NCBI GenBank assembly: GCA_022567895.1
Contig: JADFGC010000029.1
Span: 1-15,224, forward strand
Direction: 5' to 3'
Source of the DNA: DRGT01 sp022567895
GTDB lineage: Archaea; Thermoproteota; Nitrososphaeria; Nitrososphaerales; Nitrosopumilaceae
DNA length: 15,224 nucleotides
Shown here: positions 1 through 5,322 of the stretch, one piece after another
Numbering within the stretch: position 1 is the first letter of the stretch
Layout: the number at the start of each line of letters is the position of its first letter
Program-made: the position numbers and the translations under genes
The notes under the pieces: model-generated
Database searches by the model: none
Seen by the model: only the letters and a program-made list of their open reading frames with translations
What the model was told of the DNA's origin: nothing

Positions 1-24
1 GACTTTGATATTTTTTACTAGTAT

Positions 25-37
25 TCATTCTTTTTTG
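25..37 (+). terminator. T-rich tract, possible terminator of an upstream gene
   Basis: A short run of T residues lies just inside the window and ahead of the nirK promoter. Archaeal transcripts often end at T-rich tracts without a hairpin. No coding sequence is visible before it, so the assignment to an upstream gene is a guess. Confidence 0.2.
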
Positions 38-54
38 AGGCGGTTCAAATTTTC

Positions 55-105
55 ACAGCTCGAAGCTAAGAGGAGCTGTTATATACCGTATTCTGATCTC
101 AGATC
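55..105 (+). promoter_or_regulatory. nirK promoter with two inverted repeats
   Basis: A strong TATA box (TTATATAC, 79-86) has its centre 26 bases before the nirK ATG, the spacing expected for a leaderless or very short-leader archaeal mRNA. Two perfect inverted repeats flank it. ACAGCTC (55-61) faces GAGCTGT (73-79) across 11 bases and covers the position of the BRE element. GATCT (95-99) faces AGATC (101-105) across one base, just where transcription should begin. The repeats are seen directly; their use as operators is inference. Confidence 0.6.
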
Positions 106-108
106 GCA

Positions 109-1515
109 ATGAATAAGCGTTACACAATGATATTTTCCGTTGTTGCAGTCGCAATAATGGGAGCAACGCTATTCGGAAGCACATATACACAAACCCAGAT
201 CACAGGAACTACACTCGATGTTTCTAAAATGGATGTCGATGTAATGCAAAAGATCCGTGATATGGGTGGACTAAGACTTGTAATGCCACAAGCATTTGCA
301 GAGACTGATTGCGCTGTACTTGAAGCATCTGGACGAAATGTTGTCGAATTTAACGTGACTGGTGAAAGTGTTGAGCTACAAATCCTAGGTGGAAAAACAT
401 ACTCAGCTATGACCTTTAACCAACAGGTTCCAGGCCCAACCCTAAGAGTTACTCAGGGTGACGTCGTAAAAATGACACTTACTATTCCAGATGATGAAGC
501 TGTTGGACACGGTAATGATATGCACGCATCACAGATAAGTTCAGGAGCTTTTGACTCCATTAACCCTGGAGAATCAAAGACATTCTGTTACATTGCTGAA
601 TCTGCTGGTGTCTTCAAATACCACTGTTCTGGTGTCCACTTGATTGGAATGGACCAACATGTTCTTTCAGGCATGTATGGAATCGCCATTGTTGATCCCG
701 CTAAAGGATACAAGAAACTAATGGTAGAGAAGACTAGTGGCAGCGGTGAGATAGACAGACAATTCTATTCTGCTGATGCATTAGAGTTCACAATACAATA
801 CAATCAGCTATACTTGACCGACGACGGTACGTATGATCAAGGAGCAATGTTCAAACATCACAACACAGCAACAGTTGTCAACGGACAGCAATTTGGATAC
901 TTTCCAAATATGCTTCATAATCTACTTGTGATGGGTGATACAAACACAAACATTGTAAAAGTAATACAACCATGGAACGATCTTGACTTCATGCAATACC
1001 AATCACAACCACTCTATGTAGAAACAGGTCAACATGTGAGGTTCTTTATTGAAAATCAAGGTAACGAACCAGTATTTTGGCACATTGTTGGAGAAATCAT
1101 TGACAGAGTCACACAAGGAAACAGGGTACAATCAGCAGCAACTGAAACCTGGTTACTAGGAGGTTCTCAGAACATGATTGCAGATGTAGTATTCGATGAA
1201 CCAGGAGTCTACATTATGGTAAACCATGACTATGCAGCCATATACACAGGCGCAGCCACAGTAATCATTGCAGGTGATCCATTTGGGTTGAACCCAAGAT
1301 TGGTTGATGCAGGCATAATTCCAGCACCAGTTGCCTCATACGCATATGCGTTAGGTAATCCAAGTGATGCTGTCCCACCAATGGGAAAGAATAGCATTGC
1401 ACACCCAGCAGTCAATATTCATGGTGTGTTCACTGACGAAGTTGCTTCTGAATTGAAAGCAGATGGTGTAATCCCATTATGGGAAGTTATACCAACACTA
1501 CCACCAGTACCCTAG
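109..1515 (+). CDS. nirK: Copper-containing nitrite reductase (NirK-type two-domain multicopper oxidase)
   Basis: Two-cupredoxin copper enzyme that reduces nitrite to nitric oxide, exported across the membrane. All ligands of the classical enzyme can be placed: type 1 copper H134, C173, H184, M189; type 2 copper H139, H172, H373; catalytic Asp D137 (in HGNDMH) and catalytic His H325 (in FWHIVG). The C173-to-H184 loop is two residues longer than in the Alcaligenes enzyme. The N terminus has a hydrophobic segment (about 7-23) and a second cleavage-like site, AFA-ETD, near residue 65, so the mature start is uncertain. ATG at 109 fits the TATA spacing. Codon use is richer in C-ending codons than in most neighbours, as expected for high expression. 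In thaumarchaea this family is highly expressed, but its physiological role is debated; a different multicopper oxidase activity cannot be excluded. Confidence 0.93.
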   Translation: MNKRYTMIFSVVAVAIMGATLFGSTYTQTQITGTTLDVSKMDVDVMQKIRDMGGLRLVMPQAFAETDCAVLEASGRNVVEFNVTGESVELQILGGKTYSAMTFNQQVPGPTLRVTQGDVVKMTLTIPDDEAVGHGNDMHASQISSGAFDSINPGESKTFCYIAESAGVFKYHCSGVHLIGMDQHVLSGMYGIAIVDPAKGYKKLMVEKTSGSGEIDRQFYSADALEFTIQYNQLYLTDDGTYDQGAMFKHHNTATVVNGQQFGYFPNMLHNLLVMGDTNTNIVKVIQPWNDLDFMQYQSQPLYVETGQHVRFFIENQGNEPVFWHIVGEIIDRVTQGNRVQSAATETWLLGGSQNMIADVVFDEPGVYIMVNHDYAAIYTGAATVIIAGDPFGLNPRLVDAGIIPAPVASYAYALGNPSDAVPPMGKNSIAHPAVNIHGVFTDEVASELKADGVIPLWEVIPTLPPVP

Positions 1516-1525
1516 ACAGGTACTC

Positions 1526-1542
1526 ATTTTTTCTTTTTTTTA
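1526..1542 (+). terminator. T-rich terminator after nirK
   Basis: Eleven bases after the nirK stop codon begins a run of T broken by one C (1527-1541). No stable hairpin precedes it. This is the usual form of an archaeal terminator and separates nirK from the next gene, which has its own TATA box. Confidence 0.6.
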
Positions 1543-1551
1543 TCTCATAAT

Positions 1552-1561
1552 GATTATATTT
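1552..1561 (+). promoter_or_regulatory. TATA box for the phosphoglycerate dehydrogenase gene
   Basis: The AT-rich element GATTATATTT has its centre about 26 bases before the ATG at 1583, which suggests a leaderless transcript covering 1583-3275. Confidence 0.45.
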
Positions 1562-1582
1562 CATGAATAAAGGCAGATTTGC

Positions 1583-2515
1583 ATGGGATTTGATGAATCC
1601 GTTTTAATTTGCGATGAAGTTGCTCCTGTTCTAAACAAAGTTTTACAAGAAAACGGTTTGCAAGTCACATACGAGCCAGAAATAACTCCTGATCAAATTA
1701 AAGAAAAGATTGGACAATTCAATATTGTGATTGTTCGTGGCAGAACAAAACTAACAAAAGAATTAATCGAAAAAGCTGACAATTGTAAAATTATTGCTAG
1801 GGTTGGAGTTGGATTAGATAACATTGATGAAGATGCTGCAAAAGCAAAGAACATTCAAGTAATTAATGCAGTAGAAGCAGCAATGACTGCAGTTGCAGAA
1901 CTTGTTTTAGCTTTAATGTTATCATTAGCAAGACAAATTCCAAGAGGTGATAGAGCAATCCGAAATGGAGAGTGGCTAAAAAAAGAACTCAAGGGAACTG
2001 AGCTCAAAGGAAAATATCTAGGAATAATTGGCTGTGGTAATATTGGAAGACGTCTTGGCAGATTAGCTAAAGGTCTTTACATGAACATAATTGGTTTTGA
2101 TGTAATTCCAATTGATGAAGAATTTTCAAAAGATGTTGGACTGATGAAAGCAGACTTGGATACTCTTCTTCAAAGCTCTGATTACATCTCATTGCATGTA
2201 CCATTGTTAGATTCCACACATCATATGATTAATGAGGAAAAATTATCATTGATGAAAAACACTGCCAAAATCATAAACACTTCAAGAGGGGGAGTAATTG
2301 ATGAGGATGCACTCTATAATGCATTAAAAAATGGTAAATTGGGAGGAGCAGCTTTGGATGTCTTTGAAAATGAACCTGCAACAAACAGTAAACTTGCAAC
2401 CCTTGATAACGTAATTTTGACTCCTCACATTGGTGCCCAGACAAAAGAAGCTCAGTCCTTAGCTGCAAATGTTATAGCAGAAAAGATAATACAGATTCTT
2501 CGAGGCGTAATTTAG
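1583..2515 (+). CDS. serA: D-3-phosphoglycerate dehydrogenase, short form (D-2-hydroxyacid dehydrogenase family)
   Basis: NAD-dependent dehydrogenase, most likely oxidising 3-phosphoglycerate to 3-phosphohydroxypyruvate, the first step of serine synthesis. The 310 residues hold the substrate-binding half (RVGVGLDN, 73-80), the Rossmann loop GCGNIG (150-155) and the catalytic trio R235 (NTSRGG), E264 (FENEP) and H282 (TPHIGA). The C-terminal ACT/regulatory domain of long SerA proteins is absent, so serine feedback through that domain is not expected. The usual Pro-x-(Gly/Ala)-Asn stretch after N95 reads AVEAAMTAVAE, an odd substitution near the active site. The ATG at 1583 fits the TATA spacing. 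The following gene starts one base after the stop, so the two are probably co-transcribed. Glyoxylate or another hydroxyacid could be the substrate. Confidence 0.85.
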   Translation: MGFDESVLICDEVAPVLNKVLQENGLQVTYEPEITPDQIKEKIGQFNIVIVRGRTKLTKELIEKADNCKIIARVGVGLDNIDEDAAKAKNIQVINAVEAAMTAVAELVLALMLSLARQIPRGDRAIRNGEWLKKELKGTELKGKYLGIIGCGNIGRRLGRLAKGLYMNIIGFDVIPIDEEFSKDVGLMKADLDTLLQSSDYISLHVPLLDSTHHMINEEKLSLMKNTAKIINTSRGGVIDEDALYNALKNGKLGGAALDVFENEPATNSKLATLDNVILTPHIGAQTKEAQSLAANVIAEKIIQILRGVI

Positions 2516-2516
2516 G

Positions 2517-3275
2517 TTGATTAAGAAATTTACTTTAGCATTATTGGCACTTGTGCTCATCAGTCCCGCATATGTGTATGCTGTACCTGGAGTTATTACA
2601 GTTGATTTGGAAGGAACATCAATTAATGTAAACTATGATGCTGAAGGAGTTGAAATTTTAAGTGCTGAACTGGACCTTGATTTTATTTCATTAATTTTAC
2701 AAGTTGAAGTGACTGGCTCTCCAGGAATTTTAGAAATTACATTTGATAGAAACTTTTTTGATGCAACTTATCTAGGTGCCGATGATGTGTTTATAGTAAT
2801 TGCAGATGGAGATGAACCAGATTCTGAAGAAATTGCAACAACCACACAAAGCAGAACATTACGAATTGAATTGCCAGCTGGAACAGATGAAGTTGAAATC
2901 ATTGGTACTGAATTTGTAATGCCAGAAACTATTGTTCCAGAACCAGAACCACCAGAACCACCAGAACCAGAACCACCCGCACCAGAAGAACCAGAACCCT
3001 CGGCACCAGAGGAACCAGAAATTCCATCAGGACCTAAAACACAATGTGGTCCAGGAACAGTTCTCAAGGATGGAGTTTGTGTGTTAGAAGAAAAATGTGG
3101 TCCAGGAACAATCCTTCAAGATGGAGTGTGTGTAGCATCTCCTAGCGCAAAAAAAACTGATGTTTCAATATACAGGGACTTTGTCACTGGTGGTGGAATT
3201 GCATTGGTAATTGCATTAATTATGATAATATTTTTCGCAATAATTTCACGAGCTAGTAGAGGAAAAACTTCCTAG
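2517..3275 (+). CDS. Secreted, membrane-anchored surface protein with Pro/Glu stalk and Cys repeats
   Basis: Not recognised as a named family. The 252 residues start with a signal peptide (1-22, ending AYVYA), followed by a beta-rich domain (about 25-135), a Pro/Glu-rich stalk (136-173), two copies of a Cys motif CGPGTxLxDGVCV (177-189 and 194-206), a transmembrane segment (about 224-244) and a short basic tail ending SRGKTS. The topology puts the domain and stalk outside the cell, with the C terminus inside. The end of the beta domain (IELPAGTDEVEIIGT) resembles the matching part of the surface protein at 4834-5322 (IEFPGKGLHKLDIIGT). Translation would begin at TTG 2517, with GAGG at 2502-2505 as a ribosome site inside the preceding gene. 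Function is unknown; cell-envelope attachment is inferred. Confidence 0.75.
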   Translation: MIKKFTLALLALVLISPAYVYAVPGVITVDLEGTSINVNYDAEGVEILSAELDLDFISLILQVEVTGSPGILEITFDRNFFDATYLGADDVFIVIADGDEPDSEEIATTTQSRTLRIELPAGTDEVEIIGTEFVMPETIVPEPEPPEPPEPEPPAPEEPEPSAPEEPEIPSGPKTQCGPGTVLKDGVCVLEEKCGPGTILQDGVCVASPSAKKTDVSIYRDFVTGGGIALVIALIMIIFFAIISRASRGKTS

Positions 3276-3449
3276 ATAATCAAAATTAAGTTCTTCAGAT
3301 AAAAAGTGGCATTATTTGACCACTTAAGACTGGTTCAAAACTCAATGAATTAAGAATTTTTCAAATGATCTCAAACCAATCTTTATGTTTCAAACCTTGG
3401 CAGTTCCATTAATTGCAAATTTTTTTAAGTATGCTTTGTATATGCCATA
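3276..3449. other. Intergenic, first part: small hairpin, no gene seen
   Basis: Nothing coding is visible. AAGTGG (3304-3309) faces CCACTT (3320-3325) across ten bases, a weak hairpin that may mark the 3' end of the preceding transcript. A TTTTTTTAAG element at about 3420-3428 looks like a TATA box for the candidate RNA that follows. GGTTCAAA near 3332 resembles a tRNA T-loop, but no cloverleaf forms around it. Confidence 0.4.
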
Positions 3450-3512
3450 TTGAAGGCTGGCTTTTGATGTAGCCTTATATACTTATCATATGTAAGCCTG
3501 GCCAGCTTTCAT
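3450..3512 (+). ncRNA. Candidate structured small RNA
   Basis: GAAGGCTGGC (3452-3461) pairs along its whole length with GCCAGCTTTC (3501-3510) with one G-U pair, and two further A-T pairs extend the stem outward to 3450 and 3512. Inside lies a second 7-bp stem, CTTATAT (3474-3480) with ATGTAAG (3490-3496, one G-U pair). A TATA-like TTTTTTTAAG at 3420-3428 lies about 25 bases before the stem, so a transcript could start exactly at the stem base. A T-rich stretch (ATCTTTTC) follows. The family is not recognised and no protein gene follows closely. The pairing could also serve the minus strand. Confidence 0.4.
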
Positions 3513-3533
3513 CTTTTCATGTTCAATTTTAAG

Positions 3534-3551
3534 ATGATTTTAAAAAATCAT
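3534..3551. repeat. Perfect 18-bp inverted repeat, AT-rich
   Basis: ATGATTTT (3534-3541) and AAAATCAT (3544-3551) are perfect inverted copies around a central AA. It lies downstream of the candidate RNA and is followed by GTTTTAATCC, so it might end that transcript. Its AT-rich composition lowers its weight. Confidence 0.4.
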
Positions 3552-3636
3552 GTTTTAATCCTGTGGCTATTATCACAAATCAAATACAATTTTTTTTATG
3601 CAATGAATTTTTCGTATAAATTAGCAAAAGTTTGTT

Positions 3637-3948
3637 AATGCATTGAAGATCAAACCAAGACGAACAACATGTGATAATTTTGTATGTAATGCAACACATC
3701 TAATCATTTAATGACGTAAATTACATTGAAAATGTACCATGAATACATGTACATGGTTGTTAATACGTATCAACAACAACATTTACAACAAACATTTGAC
3801 AATTTTTAGTGTAATTCACGCACAAAACACGTGTAACAATGACATATACATGCTAAAAAAAATTTTTTATGTTGTTTGTTGTAAAACATGTTGCAAAACA
3901 GTGCAATGTTGTGCATTTTTATTAAATTAAACATGTTTTTATACATGT
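3637..3948. repeat. Palindrome-dense leader upstream of the H1-tail-like gene
   Basis: About 310 bases packed with dyads. ACATGT occurs at 3667, 3745, 3886, 3931 and 3943, and CATG eight times in all. Longer dyads are AATGCATT (3637-3644), TACATT-gaa-AATGTA (3722-3736), ACCATG facing CATGGT (3736-3741, 3752-3757), CATGTACATG (3746-3755), a 22-bp dyad with one mismatched pair (3756-3777), ACACGTGT (3827-3834), AACATGTT (3885-3892), a 24-bp dyad with two mismatched pairs (3892-3915) and AAACATGTTT (3929-3938). ACAACA/TGTTGT words recur between them. Protein binding, autoregulation or chromosome organisation are possible roles; none is shown. Confidence 0.6.
3931..3948 (+). promoter_or_regulatory. 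Promoter of the H1-tail-like gene, TATA box between two ACATGT sites
   Basis: A TTTTTATAC element (3936-3944) has its centre about 25 bases before the ATG at 3966, fitting a leaderless mRNA. It is bracketed by ACATGT at 3931-3936 and 3943-3948, centres 12 bases apart. A protein bound to either copy would cover the TATA box. Confidence 0.5.
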
Positions 3949-3965
3949 CATAAAACTTTCAATGT

Positions 3966-4220
3966 ATGGCTACATCAAAAGCTAAACGTACTGCAGCAGC
4001 TAGAAAAGCGGCACGCACACGAAAAAGAAATGCAGCAGCAAAAGCTGCAGCAAGTAAAAAAGCAGGAGCAAGACGTAGACGTCGTGCTTCTGCAGGAAGA
4101 ACTACTAGAAGAAGAACACCAAGAAAAGCTTCTAGTAGAAGAACACCAAGAAAAGCTTCTAGAAGAAGAACACCAAGAAAAGCTTCTAGTAGAAGAAGAA
4201 CAGCAAGAAGACGACGCTGA
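3966..4220 (+). CDS. Histone H1-tail-like Ala/Lys/Arg-rich protein, probable DNA-binding
   Basis: An 84-residue protein with 39 basic residues (29 Arg, 10 Lys) and no Asp, Glu, Cys or aromatic residue. Residues 1-47 are an Ala/Lys/Arg low-complexity region like histone H1 tails. Residues 51-77 are three 9-residue repeats with the core TPRKAS (51-56, 60-65, 69-74), encoded by 27-bp DNA repeats (4116-4196). The Thr-Pro-Arg-Lys core belongs to the SPKK-like class known in H1 and sperm histones to bind the minor groove of AT-rich DNA; that role here is inferred. It has its own promoter and a T-rich terminator and looks like a monocistronic, abundant product. It is not an archaeal histone fold. 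RNA binding or a ribosome-associated role is an alternative. Confidence 0.8.
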   Translation: MATSKAKRTAAARKAARTRKRNAAAKAAASKKAGARRRRRASAGRTTRRRTPRKASSRRTPRKASRRRTPRKASSRRRTARRRR

Positions 4221-4240
4221 TCTTTTTCTCTTTTTTTTTA
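4221..4240 (+). terminator. T-rich terminator after the H1-tail-like gene
   Basis: Directly after the TGA stop codon come two T tracts (five and nine T residues, separated by CTC). No hairpin is needed for archaeal termination. It isolates this gene from rpl15e, which has its own TATA box. Confidence 0.6.
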
Positions 4241-4332
4241 ACATTAGATACGAATTATCAACACTTTATGCAAATTACCTCTGAATAATAAGAACGCAAA
4301 GCGTCCCTCTAATTATTGTAATAGTCAATCAG

Positions 4333-4340
4333 TTTATAAT
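4333..4340 (+). promoter_or_regulatory. TATA box for rpl15e
   Basis: TTTATAAT has its centre about 36 bases before ATG 4373. Transcription would start near 4361-4364, giving a leader of roughly ten bases, which argues against the upstream TTG at 4358 as the start. A small hairpin, ACGC-AAA-GCGT, lies further upstream near 4295-4305. Confidence 0.5.
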
Positions 4341-4372
4341 CAGATATTAAGGGGAATTTGATACTGGCGAAT

Positions 4373-4837
4373 ATGCCTTCTAGACAGGAACAAGTATGGA
4401 TAAAATTATGGAAAGAAAATTCTCCAGAGATTCGAGATAGAGTTGTACACTGGAGAAAACAAGAAGCTGTAACTAGAATTGAAAAACCAAGTAGAATTCA
4501 AAGAGCTAGAAGGTTAGGATACAAGGCAAAACAAGGAATTGTAGTAATCCGAATGCGCGTTGGAACTGGAGGAATGAGAAAACAAAGGCCACGTAGTGGA
4601 AGACGACCAAAGCATCTTGGTGTTACTAGAATCAAAGCAGATGTTAGCATGAAAGAGGTTGCTGAAAATAGAGTTTTAGAAAGATATCCAAACATGAAAC
4701 TTTTGGGCTCATATTTTGTTTACAAAGATGGAATGCATTATTGGTTTGAAGTTATTTTGGCTGATCCATCTCATCCAAGAATAGCTAAAGACAAAGAACT
4801 TCGTAAAAGAGTTCTACCAAAAGTTTCAAAAAATTGA
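4373..4837 (+). CDS. rpl15e: Large-subunit ribosomal protein L15e (eL15)
   Basis: Archaeal/eukaryotic-type 50S protein eL15. The signature block RARRLGYKAKQGIVVIRMRV (about residues 44-63 from the ATG) is almost the same as in eukaryotic L15. It is followed by a glycine/arginine-rich stretch (GGMRKQRPRSGRRPKHLGV), which in the family contacts rRNA, and the conserved C-terminal YWFEVILADPSHPRI. Length is 154 residues from ATG 4373. An in-frame TTG at 4358 would add five residues but lies upstream of the expected transcription start. The stop codon TGA overlaps the TTG start of the next gene, so a ribosomal protein appears translationally linked to a surface protein. Confidence 0.95.
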   Translation: MPSRQEQVWIKLWKENSPEIRDRVVHWRKQEAVTRIEKPSRIQRARRLGYKAKQGIVVIRMRVGTGGMRKQRPRSGRRPKHLGVTRIKADVSMKEVAENRVLERYPNMKLLGSYFVYKDGMHYWFEVILADPSHPRIAKDKELRKRVLPKVSKN

Positions 4838-5322
4838 AACCCTTCTTATTTGTAATAATTTTTACTTCTCTACTATTTGCGCCAACTGCTTTTGGTCAAT
4901 ATTTTGATACGCCTGGATTAGTTAATCGATTACCAGTAGAAACTGGCGGATATATTTTTGAGGTTATAACAGTTTCAAGTTTTGATATACCTGATTATCA
5001 ATTTAGCAGTGAAGAAAAAAGACTGTCACTTATTATTTCAAGTGGTGTTTCAAACAATTTAGCTGAAATTCAAATCCCCAAAAATCTGATTAATGGAAAC
5101 TTTACATTCTATCTTAATGGTCAAGAAATCTCTGCAGATGTAAAAACTAATGAAAAAATTTCTTTTATTACAATAGAATTTCCAGGAAAAGGATTGCATA
5201 AACTTGACATCATTGGAACTACTTACTTGCCAGAATTTTCAGAAATTGCGCAGTTAGTACTTGCAACATCTTTGATTGGTATTTTATTTCTAAATAAATT
5301 TAGGAAAAAAATTATTCATTAA
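4834..5322 (+). CDS. Small surface protein with PEFG-CTERM-like C-terminal sorting signal
   Basis: The 162 residues have a signal peptide (1-21, FAPTAFG), a beta-rich exported domain (about 25-130), then PEFS (133-136), a hydrophobic segment (137-154) and a basic end (FRKKIIH). PEF(G/S) plus membrane helix plus basic tail is the layout of the archaeal PEFG-CTERM signals thought to be processed by an archaeosortase; serine instead of glycine is a variant. The beta domain resembles that of the protein at 2517-3275, sharing the pattern IE-P-G then L/V-IIGT just before the anchor. The TTG start at 4834 overlaps the rpl15e stop as TTGA, so translation is probably coupled. The 3' end overlaps the converging thioredoxin-like gene by 11 bases. 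Function unknown. Confidence 0.75.
   Translation: MKPFLFVIIFTSLLFAPTAFGQYFDTPGLVNRLPVETGGYIFEVITVSSFDIPDYQFSSEEKRLSLIISSGVSNNLAEIQIPKNLINGNFTFYLNGQEISADVKTNEKISFITIEFPGKGLHKLDIIGTTYLPEFSEIAQLVLATSLIGILFLNKFRKKIIH

Noticed and set aside
2768..3067. Minus-strand Gly/Ser-rich open frame
   Set aside because: It is the antisense shadow of the Pro/Glu stalk codons of the surface protein.
3328..3345. GGTTCAAA resembling a tRNA T-loop
   Set aside because: No acceptor, D or anticodon stems can be drawn around it on either strand.
3739..3930. A 63-residue open frame with a striking CCxxCC....CC cluster
   Set aside because: It lies within the palindrome-rich leader; its Cys come from repeated TGT/TTGT words, it has no ribosome site or TATA spacing, and its composition is not protein-like.
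3276..3965. Replication origin
   Set aside because: The stretch is AT-rich with many dyads, but no orc1/cdc6 gene is near and no recognisable origin recognition box was seen; the idea remains unsupported.
4116..4196. Three 27-bp tandem repeats as a CRISPR-like array
   Set aside because: The repeats are in frame inside a coding sequence, are adjacent without spacers and encode the 9-residue TPRKAS units.
3975..4284. Ser-rich minus-strand and Glu/Gln-rich plus-strand open frames over the H1-tail-like gene
   Set aside because: They are frame shadows of the repetitive Arg/Lys codons (AGA, AAA, CGT); the 3966-4220 frame has the promoter and start position and ends right before the terminator.
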